A stretch of 64,000 nucleotides of DNA from Rachycentron canadum (lineage: Eukaryota > Chordata > Actinopteri > Carangiformes > Rachycentridae): positions 19,461,720 to 19,525,719 of the forward strand of contig CM076656.1 of the NCBI GenBank assembly GCA_038496675.1, written 5' to 3'. Shown one piece after another: positions 50,804 through 63,260 of the stretch (the stretch's first letter is position 1; each line of letters begins with the position of its first letter). A model generated the notes under the pieces. That model was given only the letters and a program-made list of their open reading frames with translations. It was not told the DNA's origin and ran no database searches. A program made the translations under genes and the position numbers.

Positions 50804-52598
50804 TTAACAGTGAATGTTGTCCCTAACCCTTTGCTGTTAGTAGACTATATAGAAATCTCTATAAGAGCTCAGGAGGAAAAAGAGCTACATGATCCTAAAA
50901 ATGGGCAGGTAGTGACAAATGAAGATTTATAGAGGTCCTCCACTCATTTACTGACCTCAGGGTGAGGTATGTCCACTGGGTCCCTTTTTTCTGCAGGGAC
51001 TCTATGGGAAAACATCTGCACCAGAATTAACGTAGGAGGAAGAGACATCCTGGTGGCCAAGTACCAAACTACAGGTGAAGGTGAGATTGCTGAGAGATGT
51101 CAGGGGGGTGGATGAGGTTGTAACATTGTTCACAAGCAAACTAAAAGCAAATAGCAAATAACATTTGCATTCCTTGTATCCTTAATAATTCAGCTTCACA
51201 AGAAGGATTTACTTTTTCTGTGTTTAAAATGTCTGATTGTGCTCTCAGTATTAAGGCACAAACAGTGCTATGACCTCATGGTCAAGAAATATCTGAGGCA
51301 TGTCGAAGGCCCTCTCTCTCTCTCCACATGGCTCCTATCTGTCAGAATATAATACATTTAAAAACAATATTTTTGTATCAGACTTTTTTAAAATGCAAAT
51401 CCTCTTAATGCTCTACTATCCGTAGTAACATTTCTTTTAATCTGAGTTCCACTGTTTATGGGGATCTTCTCACTGCACTGCATTCACCTCAGGAAATCTT
51501 CAAACCTGCACTGGAGATGCTGCACAAGATGATTTGATGTTCCTGGGGTTCAAAGGATCATTTACTTTGCTTACAAATACAAAGGCTGGGATGAAATTAT
51601 ATAAATCATATGAGTCATGATTCTTAACTTGTATTGGTGGGAACTGATTTACCAAATGTACATTTTTGTAGGTTGTTAATAATGGGAACCCAACTGTAAG
51701 AGCACTGTGCAGCACCCACATATTATATAGTTTGCACTGCACATTATTTTGTGGTTCCTCTTCAGAGAACACAAATTAAAAGTTTTAAAATGTAAATGAG
51801 AAAAGTTTGGTCTTTTGAATTCAAGAATGAGTGAGAAGATTAAATGATGACATGTGAGCTAAATTTGAGGTCACATTGGTGACGCCCATCACAGTTGCTA
51901 ATAGCAGGATCCACACGCGAAACCCCAGGTTGCTTCTGTCACGAGATCAGTAGAACTGCATTCATCTAAAATCTCTATCTGTGCCTCTGAGGCCTCCCTC
52001 CTCCTTCCATCCTGCCTCTGCATCTCTCTCTCCCCCTCTCCCTCTCCTTCCTCCCTGAGGGCCCTGCCGGCCTTGGCACAAAGATGCCAGCCTGTCTGCC
52101 CACATTTCCCTTGGCACGACGGTGGCAGCTGGAGGCCTGGATGCCCTGTCTGCCTTTATACTCAGTGTACCCAGTATATCACACATCCACACAGACACAC
52201 GCACACTCCACATTCACAGCCTGCAGCCAGACGGGTGTCACCATGTGTGTGCCAGGGGTAACAGCACCCACAGGAGGGGAGGGCTGGAGGGAAGTAGGGA
52301 GAGGGGAGGGGGGACAGGGTGGGGTGGAAGAAAGGGGTGGGTGGATGGGGCGCTTGGTCTCTCAGACAGCCAGATGCTGCCAATTAACTTCTCCGGCCAC
52401 CACAGTGCTGTAGGGGGAGAGTCTGGCACCTGTACCAGCCAACTCCCCCACCCACCCCCAAAACAAACACACTGTCTTGTGGCTCATGGTAGTAGCACAA
52501 TAGTGCGTGGCTTGTGTGGAGGATGAGGGCCACATGTCACCTCTGAGCTTTGGAGACAAACACACACACAAACAAAAAAACAAACACACACGTGCACG

Positions 52599-52604
<6 letters not shown>
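50804..52604. other. Intronic sequence, nothing firmly recognised
   Basis: A G-rich patch at 52271-52350 (GGGGAGGGGGGACAGGGTGGGG) could form G-quadruplexes on the plus strand. No coding signal. Confidence 0.5.
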
Positions 52605-52669
<65 letters not shown>

Positions 52670-52679
52670 ACACACACAC
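52605..52679. repeat. Long (CA)n microsatellite
   Basis: About 35 CA units with one CT interruption, preceded by an alternating CGTGCACGCACGCGCG stretch. Confidence 0.99.
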
Positions 52680-52830
52680 CTGTATTACTGTAAATGCACT
52701 CCCCTGGCCTTTACCTAAATAATCTCTTCTCTTCCCAACAGCTGTGGCACAGGTCCATCTGTAGACACATCTGTAGTTTGCAAACACAGAAAACCCTGTG
52801 CACAAGTGTCTGCAACCCTTCATCCACATA

Positions 52831-52875
52831 TTATATATCTATATATCTATATATAGATATATATATATATATATA
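52831..52875. repeat. (AT)n-rich microsatellite
   Basis: TATATATCTATATA units pass into AT repeats; self-complementary. Confidence 0.97.
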
Positions 52876-54376
52876 AACACGCACACATACATAAGTCTGT
52901 GTGTGTGCTGTCAGGCTGTGCTGGTCATTATACTAGACAGAAGGAATTACAGGCTATTACGGAGCAGAGCCTGTGGCTGCAGCAGCCTGAGCTGTACTGC
53001 CCTTAAAGGCTTATGGCTTTCAGAAAGCCAGCCCATTATTCCCATCACAGCTTGCTGAACGTCAAAGATATAAATATAGAAAACAAGCATGAATCTACGC
53101 TGTGATATAGTACTTGTATTTTGTAGTTTGATTTGACGGCAAAGTATCGCCGCTTTGGAAGAAAAAAGAGGAAAACTGAAACGAGTGGCGTTTGCCTGCA
53201 GGATCATAGGCTGCCATCATAAAAACATATATGACAAGGACAAAACAGTCTGGATGTTGGGTGATATTCTGTATTTTTTCATCGACTCAACAAAGAACAA
53301 TGGTAGGATTCGAAGCAGTAACGTTACATTTGAGTGCATTAAAGTTTCTACTCAAGGTTTCAAATGCCTTGATCCTGAAATGACTTTCTGTGCTTTGAAA
53401 AGTCAAATGTTTTGAGTTTGAAAAAAAAAAAGTAAACGATGATGAAAATGCTTCAGGCTAAAATATGTAGTTACATTTATATCAAAATAGAGATTTCCCT
53501 CTGTGGCAGCAACATCAGTGGGAGTGAGTTTTAGTCATGCGTGCTACAGAACAGACAACATATACTTTTCTGCTCTGATTTGAATGATGAGGCCTTATAG
53601 ATCTCAACAAAACATGTAAAACAACATTTAACCTGAAGAAAACAGGATATGGTAAACAGGAACACATCAGCCTAACTTGTGAAGCTTTCTTTCACTAAAG
53701 TTAATTCTATAAAACTTTAGATTTAATATATAAATACAATACAAAAATAATTCTCAAGATGAACAAGTAAGAAAGAAAGAGTCCAGCTGCTCTTGGGAGG
53801 AGGATGGATGTGAAGCCTACTTCGAAACATTTGTCAATTTGAGGTTCAATCTGACAGAAGATAAATAATCCTGAAAGCCTTTGCGTGAGTCTGTGAGAAT
53901 AGTCAATCTTATGCAAACTATAACTTTGCATCCTTCACTGAAGCAATCAGGTGTAGGCTAATTATGTTAACAATTAAAATAAAACAACAACAACGGCCTC
54001 ATCATTCACGGTATACTCAAACACACACACACGTACAGACACACATCTATATGGCCCTGTCCATCAGATGAGCCGGCTCCCTCGCCGTTCTGAGTGACAG
54101 ATGACTTGTCACAGAGCTAAAAGGGAGAATATTTTACTGCAGATTGAAAGAGGAGGAAAAGGAGAGATGGGGAATAGAGAAAAAAAAAAAAGAGAGAGAG
54201 CGAAATTGCTCCATTACACCAGAGAGGTAAATCATTCAATGTGCTGGAGATCACAGAATGCCATTTACATTTACACACGTTCACATGAGCACATATATGA
54301 ACACGATTCACCCAGTCTGTCTTTCACTTCCTCTCTCTCTCTGTCTCTAGGCTTCACACATACTCTAAAGTACTCA

Positions 54377-54378
<2 letters not shown>
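52876..54378. other. Intronic sequence, nothing recognised
   Basis: Unique-looking AT-rich sequence with a poly-A at 54180-54191. Confidence 0.55.

Positions 54379-54426
<48 letters not shown>
54379..54426. repeat. (CA)n microsatellite
   Basis: About 23 uninterrupted CA units. Confidence 0.99.
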
Positions 54427-54429
<3 letters not shown>

Positions 54430-55639
54430 CATCAGAATCCAGGCATGAGAAAAGCTGAGAGGCTGGATCAATGTTGGGCTCTGGTGATTAGCCTTAATTG
54501 AGGAAAAAGAGCTATGGGAACAAAGAAACATTATGACCTTTTCCCTGTCTGCACACACCACACGCTAATAAGACACATTCACATAATATCGTACTGACCA
54601 GAATCATCTAACTACATCAAAAGCACTTTCTCATAGGAACAGTATGCAAATGGACGGCACAGAGAGAAAAACAAACCCCGCAGATAATTGACTATCCTTG
54701 CCATGTTTTTGTGCGTGAATGGCAATTTCCATTCTCCTGTCGAGTGCATGCTGATTATTCTATCAGACAAAAAGAGGTCCGTGTGTGATGAAAAGATTGG
54801 CAGTGTTTCACATCCTGGTGCTGTGGAATGGCCTGTCTCTCTTTCTGTCTCTCAGGCTTTCTTAGTTCTCTTTCTTCCTACATCCTCTCTGTCACTCTCT
54901 CGCTCTCCCTCTCTCTCTCTGAACGTGTCAGTTCATGACTGAGTCAAATACCACTTGTCAGGAGAGCGCTGTTTGGACTGACATGAGATAAGAACAGTTA
55001 TATGTTATTCCTCACGGCTGCTGGACAAGGGAATAAGACTGTGATGTGCAAGTAATGTGGACCAATGGCAATCATAATACTGAGGCCTGCGGTGTGGAGT
55101 GACAGTCCTAATACTGCGCATTCATAATTAAATGTATTTCAGTTATACAAATAATGGTGACACTTAACAACAATGCAGCCCACAAATTACAGTGTATGAA
55201 TCAGGGAGCAATAAAATACATACCTACCTACTGTTCTTTAAGTAAGAACAAGGTTGTTAAACATGTGATTAGATAATATTAAATAATTTACCATTAAAAC
55301 AACATTAAGCACATTGCCACTGTTCACATATTATTGTAAATATCAATGTGATTGTTATTACTATTAATGTTGTTGTTTTAATCAATCAACTACAAACACC
55401 TAAAATCTCATTTTATATACAGTTGGTCTATTATGTTTAATAATCACAATGTCTTCTGTCATTTTCTGTTTCCCTCCAATAAAAAGAGAAGCTGTTATCA
55501 TTTTCTAATCGTATGCTATTTCATCGAGATGAATAAATTCATGTAGATGTTTCCAGTGTGAAGTGTGGTGGAGCTAAGGTGGAGCTGAGACCAACTACCT
55601 CCATATAAAGGCTAATAATCCTGTTTGCGCTGCTCGCTT
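54427..55639. other. Intronic sequence, nothing recognised
   Basis: A CT-rich patch lies at 54835-54920; otherwise AT-rich and unremarkable. Confidence 0.55.
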
Positions 55640-56037
55640 TGTCCACGCCCTGTGCAGCACGGCACTTCAGTGTGCACGGTGCTCCACAGCACACTGAAGT
55701 CAGACAAATGGCTTTCATAGACCCAGATTTCAGTCCTTTCCACTTCATGTCCAATCCACTGAACAGGCTGACTCCAATCTAGATGTGGTGACATGGCAAA
55801 GGTTATCAAGAGAAATGGGAAGTATCTGAGCTCATAAAAGGGTCTGAATACTTATGTCAATGTGATATTTCAGTTTTTTCTTCTTAGTAAATGTGTAAAA
55901 GAATGTAAAATTCTGTTTTAGCTTTATGAGGGGACATAGAGTGTCCATTGATGAAAGAAAAGAAATGCATTTGAGTGATTTTCACATAGGGCTGCAAGAT
56001 AAAATGTGGGGTGTGGATACTTTCTGAAGTCATTGTA
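55640..56037 (-). mobile_element. Tc1/mariner-like transposon end fragment
   Basis: The plus strand has CATGTCCAATCCACTGAACAGG, GACTCCAATCTAGATGTGG, AAAGGGTCTGAATACTTATGT, AATGTGATATTTCAGTTTTTT, GTGTAAAAGAATG and ends with GGATACTTTCTGAAGTCATTGTA. This follows the order of a teleost Tc1-like element end: spacer before the transposase, then the terminal inverted repeat GGGTCTGAATACTTTCCGAATGCACTGTA in consensus form (broken here into its recognisable parts). The transposase would begin leftward on the minus strand, but only a decayed trace is present before 55700 and the other end is missing. Confidence 0.8.
55664..55700. repeat. 12-bp perfect inverted repeat inside the Tc1 remnant
   Basis: ACTTCAGTGTGC at 55664-55675 and GCACACTGAAGT at 55689-55700 flank a 13-base loop. 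Confidence 0.85.
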
Positions 56038-56929
56038 GGTGTATCTGAACCACAAAATGAAACCAGATGATTTTTTTCAGTTCAGTTCAAGGCTCATGTT
56101 AATACAGGATCTATTGAAGGTGGTGGCTTATTGAAAAAAATGCACAAGGATGGGGGATGAATTGATACTCTTTGAAGATGAGATTCCCAAGAAATTGGTT
56201 CCTGCCTTAATCAGATAGGCACCTCTGAAAAATGGAAAGGGTTAATGTGAATTTTCCCCTTCTCCACCCATCCATACACACACACACACACACACCAACA
56301 ACATTAAAATTTACGTTTGTTAGGTTTGTCGCCCAGTTTTAATTTTTGCTCTCTCACCTACACACTGAAATAGGCACGAACACAAACACACAAACACACA
56401 GAAAGCGATTATCACCAAAGGTGCGTACGCCTGCTTGTAGCTGTTCCCACAGGGAAACTAGCTGTACAGCTTCTCCACTCTCATTTTTCATTGTCTGCTT
56501 ATGATGCCCCATGTGAGCACACTGACTTTCATTTAACCCCTCACAGCACACTCGCATGCATGTATGACGCCAACCCCTCCTTTGTGTCTCCATCTCTTTG
56601 TTTCTCACACTTATACACGCACACACACACCCATACACATACACAGACAGCTTCTCCCTGCACTCCCCGTGTTTCATTGCGGTGGCTAAAATGAAGCTGT
56701 ATAGGCGTGTCCACCGCACGCTGCAGCCACACACTGAGGCCACTGTGACTTTTTACAGCTGCTGCTTTCTTCCCCAGTCACGCACAGGTCTGAGATACAA
56801 GAGAACAAGAGAATGATCACATCCAGGGTTTATTTAAACAATATATCAATATATCGCCTTTTTGTGCTAAAACACCCCAAGGTGAAAGAAATGTTTCCAC
56901 TTGACCAGAGAGAGGGCAGGGTCATCTGA
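56038..56929. other. Intronic sequence, nothing recognised
   Basis: Short CA runs at 56276-56296 and 56618-56630; no coding signal. Confidence 0.55.
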
Positions 56930-57030
56930 ACAGGAGCGCCCATGAGACAGGTGGGGAGTCAGTGTCTTGCTCAAGGACACTGCGGCTAAATAAATGCCTG
57001 GGTCCTAGCTGAAGGTCTCCTCACCACAGT
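56930..57030 (+). repeat. Dispersed teleost repeat fragment
   Basis: GTCAGTGTCTTGCTCAAGGACACTGCGG is close to the phrase TGTCTTGCCCAAGGACACTTCGG that recurs in fish genomes from memory. The tail that usually follows is not recognisable. Confidence 0.45.
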
Positions 57031-57394
57031 GCCTGTCCAAATGCTGCACATACTGTGAATCCACCTACGTAGATCGTGACAGAACATGTACAGGACTGTT
57101 TGTGCCGCAAATTAAAATATTAATAAGTTTGCAGGGAGAAACAAAGGCCCCACCCATTTTCTCACAGTGGGCGGGGTTTAACACCTTCAGGGTTTCTGTC
57201 CTCACACCTTTAACTCAGCATGGTTGTTTACTACATTCCTGCAGAGCACTTGTCATTTTTTTTTCTGTTCTAAACTTGTTAATATTGAGGTTTACAAAGT
57301 GCCAATGATTCAGATACAGTAACATTCGTGGTAATGATAAGAAATCCTGGACTGTTGAACATAAATTGAAGTTGCAGATATTGATCGTGCTCAA

Positions 57395-57650
57395 AGGATC
57401 AACCTTACTGACTTTGGTGATCCCCTGATTTTTATCTAGCACCACCAGCAGATTGATATCTTTTGGTTTTGAGTGACATTTTTGTCATGAAAATTGGTAC
57501 AGACATTCATGTCGCCCTCAGGATGAAATGAAATAACTGGTGGCCCCTTATTTTTTCCTCTAACTAACACAAATACGTCTAAAACGTGAGGTTATGCTGT
57601 ATTTTGTACTAATTACCAAATGTGCTAATGTGCTAATTAGCAAATGTTGA
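57395..57650 (-). repeat. Dispersed teleost repeat, reverse orientation
   Basis: GACTTTGGTGATCCCCTGA, AGCACCACCAGCAG, TTTGAGTGACATTTTTGTC, ATGAAAATTGGTACAGACATTCATGTC, CCCTCAGGATGAA and GCTAATTAGCAAATGTT occur in the order of a common fish repeat which, in its usual orientation, reads TCAGGGGATCACC...GACATGAATGTCTGTACC. Non-coding. It may continue towards the gap. Confidence 0.65.
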
Positions 57651-57728
57651 AGCTTTCCATTAAAATAAATGTCGGTTAAGTTACTATCTATCCCTGAATA
57701 CGATGCTAAAATTATGATTAAAGTATTG

Positions 57729-58166
57729 CAATATATATATATATATANNNNNNNNNNNNNNNNNNNNNNNNNNNNNNNNNNNNNNNNNNNNNNNNNNNNN
57801 NNNNNNNNNNNNNNNNNNNNNNNNNNNNNNNNNNNNNNNNNNNNNNNNNNNNNNNNNNNNNNNNNNNNNNNNNNNNNNNNNNNNNNNNNNNNNNNNNNNN
57901 NNNNNNNNNNNNNNNNNNNNNNNNNNNNNNNNNNNNNNNNNNNNNNNNNNNNNNNNNNNNNNNNNNNNNNNNNNNNNNNNNNNNNNNNNNNNNNNNNNNN
58001 NNNNNNNNNNNNNNNNNNNNNNNNNNNNNNNNNNNNNNNNNNNNNNNNNNNNNNNNNNNNNNNNNNNNNNNNNNNNNNNNNNNNNNNNNNNNNNNNNNNN
58101 NNNNNNNNNNNNNNNNNNNNNNNNNNNNNNNNNNNNNNNNNNNNNNATATATATATATATATATAC
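57729..58166. repeat. (AT)n repeat containing a 399-bp assembly gap
   Basis: AT units at 57729-57747 and 58147-58166 flank N bases at 57748-58146, and AC units follow. The gap is most likely an unresolved AT-rich microsatellite; its true length is unknown. Open frames reported across it are meaningless. Confidence 0.97.
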
Positions 58167-58619
58167 ACACATTTGCAGTGTTATAAACTGTGTCCAATGC
58201 AAACCAAACATTTCCTACAGCAACTGCTTCACATTAAAAGCATTTAACTGACTAAACATGAGTTGATTTTATTACGAAGTAGTCACAGGAAATCAAATAT
58301 GTTTGTCAATGAGATTAGAACTTGCCGCTGTTGCTCATCAAAACAAGACAACGGTCATTTTTGATCTGTTTTTTTTTTTTTTTTTTGGCAGCAGGTTTGA
58401 AATTTAGCAGGAAGTCATAAAACACAAAGTAGCAGCTATAGTGAGCTGTCAGATCAAAAGCTGCAAAAAAACATCTCTGACTTCTCAGCCCCAGAGTATG
58501 ATCAGATATCATAATTTAAAAAAAGGACAATTATTTTCTGGCCTCTTCATTAAAACAACAATACTTTGTTTCGCTACAACCACAATTCAGTGACCTGCAG
58601 TATTCAGATACATTCGCTG

Positions 58620-58985
58620 TTACCACCTGTGACTTAATGTGTCACTAAATCAATTAGCAGTTACATTTAACTCCAAGCGCTGCCATGTCTACGTGCTGCC
58701 TGAATGTGTGACTAGTAAACCAATCAGAGCCATCCCTCACTCCCTTTAAATCCAGGGGAGCTTGGAGGATTGTTATTGTAGGAAGCTTCTTATAATGGTG
58801 CAGTGTTTACACAGAAGTAGGTTTTATTTGTGGTGAGTTGGTGACATATCGTGACTGACCAGTGACACCAGTACAGCCACACACACACAGCAGATTTGTG
58901 CATCCTGACAGACAAGAAAGAGCTGAAAGAATCAATCCACCAACACAACTCTATAAAGACACAACGACACATCAGAGGAGATCTT
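58620..58985. repeat. Possible dispersed teleost repeat
   Basis: GTAAACCAATCAGAGCCATCCCTCACTCCCTTTAAATCCAGG resembles, in pieces (ACCAATCAGAGC, CTCCCTTTAAA), a phrase I recall from a repeated fish element. AAGCGCTGCCATGTCTACGTGCTGCC precedes it. Boundaries and family are unknown. Confidence 0.35.
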
Positions 58986-60169
58986 TAAAAATCATGATTA
59001 AGGTTCATTATGAAACTGTGGTGAACGTCTTGTCACATCAGTGAGAATGTCATGCCACAGTCATTCGCCATAGACATGGTGGCAGACCATGCTGGCTATA
59101 CTAAAAAAAACTTTATTTTTTATTTTGGCAATGATTCCTCCACTTTCACAGAATTTATATTGATACTTTTTTGTGGGGAGGCCATTGTCGCTTCGGTCCA
59201 CAAACAGCTTTTCACTCTTAAAGTCTGGATTAAGAAACACAAACATCTTTTCTCCTGTGGAGAAAGAGCTAGCCCACAATTCTGTTCATCAGGCACTAGA
59301 TCAGTAATGTGCTGTTAAACTTAAAAACAGGGTTTACTGAAACATGTTCACTTAAAACCCTTTAGGGGAAATTTAATAGATTAAGCTGCTGTTTGCAGGG
59401 TTAAAAACAGACTAGTGATGCACTGGTTATTTAATAATTGGATTGCTCACCTTTTGAGGTGATATAATCTTGAGAGGAGGGAAATGTAAAAAAGTGATTC
59501 ATAAAATGTGCAAAAAGGTCATTGTTTTTATGCGTTTATGTTTCATTAATAAAAAAAAATCTAATAATCAATTAAGAAAAAAGTAAAACCCCGATAAATC
59601 TTCTATTTGAGTTGAAGTTTCATATTTTGTGCCTGCAGCAAAAACTGCACTTATACTACAACTGCTCTGCTGCCCTTTCCTTGTCATCGAGCAGGGAATG
59701 TGTGTAACATGTACTGGTGTGTTTGTGGCGTGTGTTTGTTGGTGTATGTGTGTGTGTGTGTGTGCGTGTGTGTGTTTGTGTCTGCATGTGTGTACTGATT
59801 GATGCCTTCCAGGGCAGTAGCGTGATTGAAACACCTCCTCACCATAAAGCTGTCGTGCGCGTGATGGAGTCGCAGGGTCATTTTATGCATCACACCTGTC
59901 CCCCTTCCTCGCCACGCTGACACGCAATCAAATAGGAAAATGGGCGTATTTGTTTTCCTGGCCTTGAGAGGGCTTGTGCGGAAGGTTGTATATTTCTGTG
60001 TGTGCGAGTGTGTGGTTTTGTGCTTTAATGTGGAAGTGCTACTCACTCACACATAAAGTCAGAGACAGAGAGAGAAGGAAAGCCTCACAGAAAGAAAGAA
60101 CAAGAGAGAGACCTGACAGATACAGAGCAGTGATAGTTGACTATTAAAGATACACACACACTAACACAC
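58986..60169. other. Intronic sequence, nothing firmly recognised
   Basis: Contains the GT tract at 59742-59782. No domain in the open frames here. Confidence 0.55.
59742..59782. repeat. Imperfect (GT)n microsatellite
   Basis: About 18 GT units with GC and TT interruptions. Confidence 0.97.
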
Positions 60170-60515
60170 ACAAGCTCAAAGTAAATAAATGCATTTACTC
60201 ATATTCGTATCCACATAACTGAAATTTTGAGGTATTTGTACCTCTATTTTTCTGCAACTTCACACTTCTACTGTAGTCCTCCAGTTTAGCTAGTAGTTAA
60301 ATTAGCTCCTCTCAGACCAGTTACACCACTAAAATGCTGCTAACATGCTAATATCAGTTATAATGACCAAGTAATGACAAATAAATATATAAACACTGTC
60401 AGGTTTGATGTTTTAAATCGAGTTTGTTGCTTTCACCTCTGAACTTTTTTGGCTGTGTTGCTACTTCATCTTCAAAATGGATGTGAATACTTGTTCCACT
60501 ACTGCAGATACACTA
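60170..60515. mobile_element. Degenerate hAT-like non-autonomous repeat
   Basis: AAAGTAAATAAATGCATTTACTC, AATTTTGAGGTATTTGTAC, CACTTCTACTGTAGTCC, AATTAGCTCCTCTCAGACCAG, CACTAAAATGCTGCTAACA and the end GAATACTTGTTCCACTACTGCAG follow the order of a very common fish repeat with ends like AGTAACTAAGTACATTTACTC and CTTCCACCACTG. Non-coding and much diverged. Confidence 0.6.
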
Positions 60516-62400
60516 ATCTAACTTGTAACAACGATCAACAAAAGCCTGCTAACCAGAAGATAAATAAGTAGCTCCAGTTCTCTGAGTACCTATTTGCTCT
60601 AATGAGCTTTGTTGTTGGTCAACCCCCAGCCATCAGCGCACTCACTGTTGAATCAAGTGGAGGCAATTTATTATAAAACACTGGTGTGACAGTTGTTTTT
60701 ATTTTTTTCCTCTTGAACTAAACTAACCAAGAACACGGCGCGCGTCAGGAATGTGGTTTGTGGCCAATGTACTGTATTTACTCACAGCTGCAGCAGCTTC
60801 TAACTTGTATGTGTTCTGCTCTCCAGTGGCATTAAGTGTTAGTAAAAACTGAAGATGAAGATTCTTCAGGATGTGACATATTCTCACATGAGCTGGGCTT
60901 AAATATCCAATAACATTCCCACATCCAGCACAGAGGACAACCCAACAAGAACTGTTAGAGCCAATTCTTTTGTGTTAATTGCAAATTATATTTTCACAAA
61001 TGGCGAGAGGTAAATTCAGAGGAAAATTCTTCTAATTTATGATTTAAATTAAGATTCTTAGTAATTATTTTGGATTGAGCGTTGGCTCTATTACCCATTG
61101 TGATTAATCAGATGATGATCAGCTGTGATAGAAGAGGTGGGACTGTGTCTCATTAAAAATCAGCAAAATGAGGGCAACACAGTCAGCGACTGAAGTGTAG
61201 TGATTTGGACTGTTGCATGTGTGGGTTAAGAAGCAGAGGCCCGTTAATGTGGTACAGTTTAAAAGAAGTGAAAAGAACTGCATAAGCCTGTGTCGATTCC
61301 AAATGTGTAACTGTAAGCAACTAAAAAAATATGCATGATGCAGAGAGTTCAGTGCACAAAGCATGTCAAGAATTTATAAGCTGTCTTCTGAACACATTTG
61401 AAAGAGATTTGTGGGATGATCACAGTTGACCTTCGCCCCTTGCTCAAGAAGAAGGCTGCCTTTGTAAAAGTTATTCAGTCTCCAAACACTTGTGTAAATC
61501 TGGGTATGACACAGGCTTTGGGAGCAGTTAATGTATGTATGTGTAACTGCTGTTTAGCCCATTAGCATTCCAACCTCATGACAAAAATCCAAAATGTTAT
61601 TTCTTACGAAATCAGAAGAAAGGCGCCAATTAATAGTTATCTGAAACACATGCTGCTGTGAAAGTGGAACATCTGTCAAGCTGGTGAGAGATTTGCACGG
61701 TGGGAGGTACAAACTTTTGACTCCATGTGAGAAGATTGTTTAATCTTCAGAAGTCATATTTTGTTTCTTTAATAACATGTAATATAGCAGAATAGTTAAT
61801 GGCAATTAAAAAAAGGTGAAACTGTAGATATGGATTTTGCTTCTTGAATTTTCCTTCTTTTCTCTCTTTATTGTTGGAACAGCTGATAAGAGCTCAACCC
61901 AAAAAAAGACCTAGTCTGTTAAAGCAGGGCACTTTTTTTCTGATTACAACCTTTACTTTAATGGTATTCGGAAACTATATTTTCAGCTTGTAACAGATTC
62001 AAAAGAGTTTTCTCTACAGATGTCTTAGTAGTTAAAAATTGCCATCCTTTCCATACATTACAGTGTGAGCTTACAAATGAGGTGCCACCACAGTAATGAC
62101 AGCTTGTTTACTTCCGCCTACAACCCGGATTCGTTTGTACCTGCAGCAGCCAGAGTCGCTTCTTCAATAAAACATAAACAAATGCAGAGTTTCAGGATTG
62201 TATGAAAAATTACACATGCAGTGTTCATTTGACGGGCTATTTATTTGAAAAGGAGGATTGATAGAGTTAACAGAGAGTTGTATTGCATATGACTGGATAA
62301 ATTTCTGACTTCATTAAACACCAAAAAGAATCAGGAACACAAAACACGTATGTTTTAGGCTGGGGGTCCTTTCAGTTCATCTTGGAAAAGCATTATGTAT

Positions 62401-62403
<3 letters not shown>
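60516..62403. other. Intronic sequence, nothing recognised
   Basis: AT-rich, no repeat or coding signature that I can name. Confidence 0.55.
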
Positions 62404-62451
<48 letters not shown>

Positions 62452-62470
62452 TATATATAAATATATATAT
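62404..62470. repeat. (AT)n microsatellite
   Basis: About 30 AT units with two AAT interruptions; self-complementary. Confidence 0.99.
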
Positions 62471-62569
62471 TTTCTTTTTGAGTTGATTGTCTTCTGGTAT
62501 TCCATATCTTATTACTGACTCACCGTGAAACAGAGCAAACCTGTGCGCTGACAAATATTTGGGAAACCA

Positions 62570-63260
62570 GCCACAGATCTAAAAATAGCCCAGAAAGGCC
62601 CCTAAAATAATGACCCTGGCTGGCTACCATAGTGTCTAAGGCTGGCAAGACAAACGACTTCCATTCCTGCTCGGTGTCTTTAATCAGCTTGTGATAATTA
62701 ACGCCACACTCCATTGGCCAAACAAATATCTTTGTCAAGGTGCTCATTGCTGTACAAGTTCTTCTCCTGTTCTCATAGACAAGATAACAAGCAGTCTTTA
62801 ATTGCCTTAATTTTGTGTAGTAACATTATAGACTTTACCCTATGCTATTTGGTGGCTCTCTGCCCCCTCTGTTTCCCTTCCTGCTTCCTCCCTCTTTCCC
62901 TCCTTCACAACAAGTACATAAAATATTTCATCACGTTGGGCTGGTGGGCAGTGGTAGTGGCATCAGACTTTAATAAAGTGAATGACCTTGTGGGATTGCA
63001 GAGGGGATAGATTAAGTTTGCCTTCCCTACTGGCAGAAGCAGCCACCTCGGTGGGGTTTCTTATCTGGAGCTTTACTTAATTACCTGCTTTAATTCTAAC
63101 ATTCTCTAAAATGACCCCTCACCACGATGAGACAAGCTGTTTTAATTAAACAAATGAATATGTCGCTTATCGGATGGGATCAGAGCTCTCGTTTGTCACA
63201 GTAACAGTTAAGGATGCCGCTGATGATCACGTTATCAGTGCCTGGGCCTGGGTTTCAACC
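62570..63260. promoter_or_regulatory. Candidate conserved non-coding island
   Basis: Repeat-free sequence with many homeodomain-type cores: GTCTTTAATCAGC, GTGATAATTAACGCC, CTTTAATTGCCTTAATTTTG, CTTTACTTAATTACCTGC, CTTTAATTCTAAC and CTGTTTTAATTAAACAAATG. It is the densest such stretch in the window. Neighbouring CATTGGCCAAACAAATA adds CCAAT and forkhead-like motifs. Conservation itself is not visible here. Confidence 0.33.

Noticed and set aside
57560..58247. Open frames of 160-200 codons across the N gap
   Set aside because: They consist of unknown residues and AT-repeat Tyr-Ile codons.
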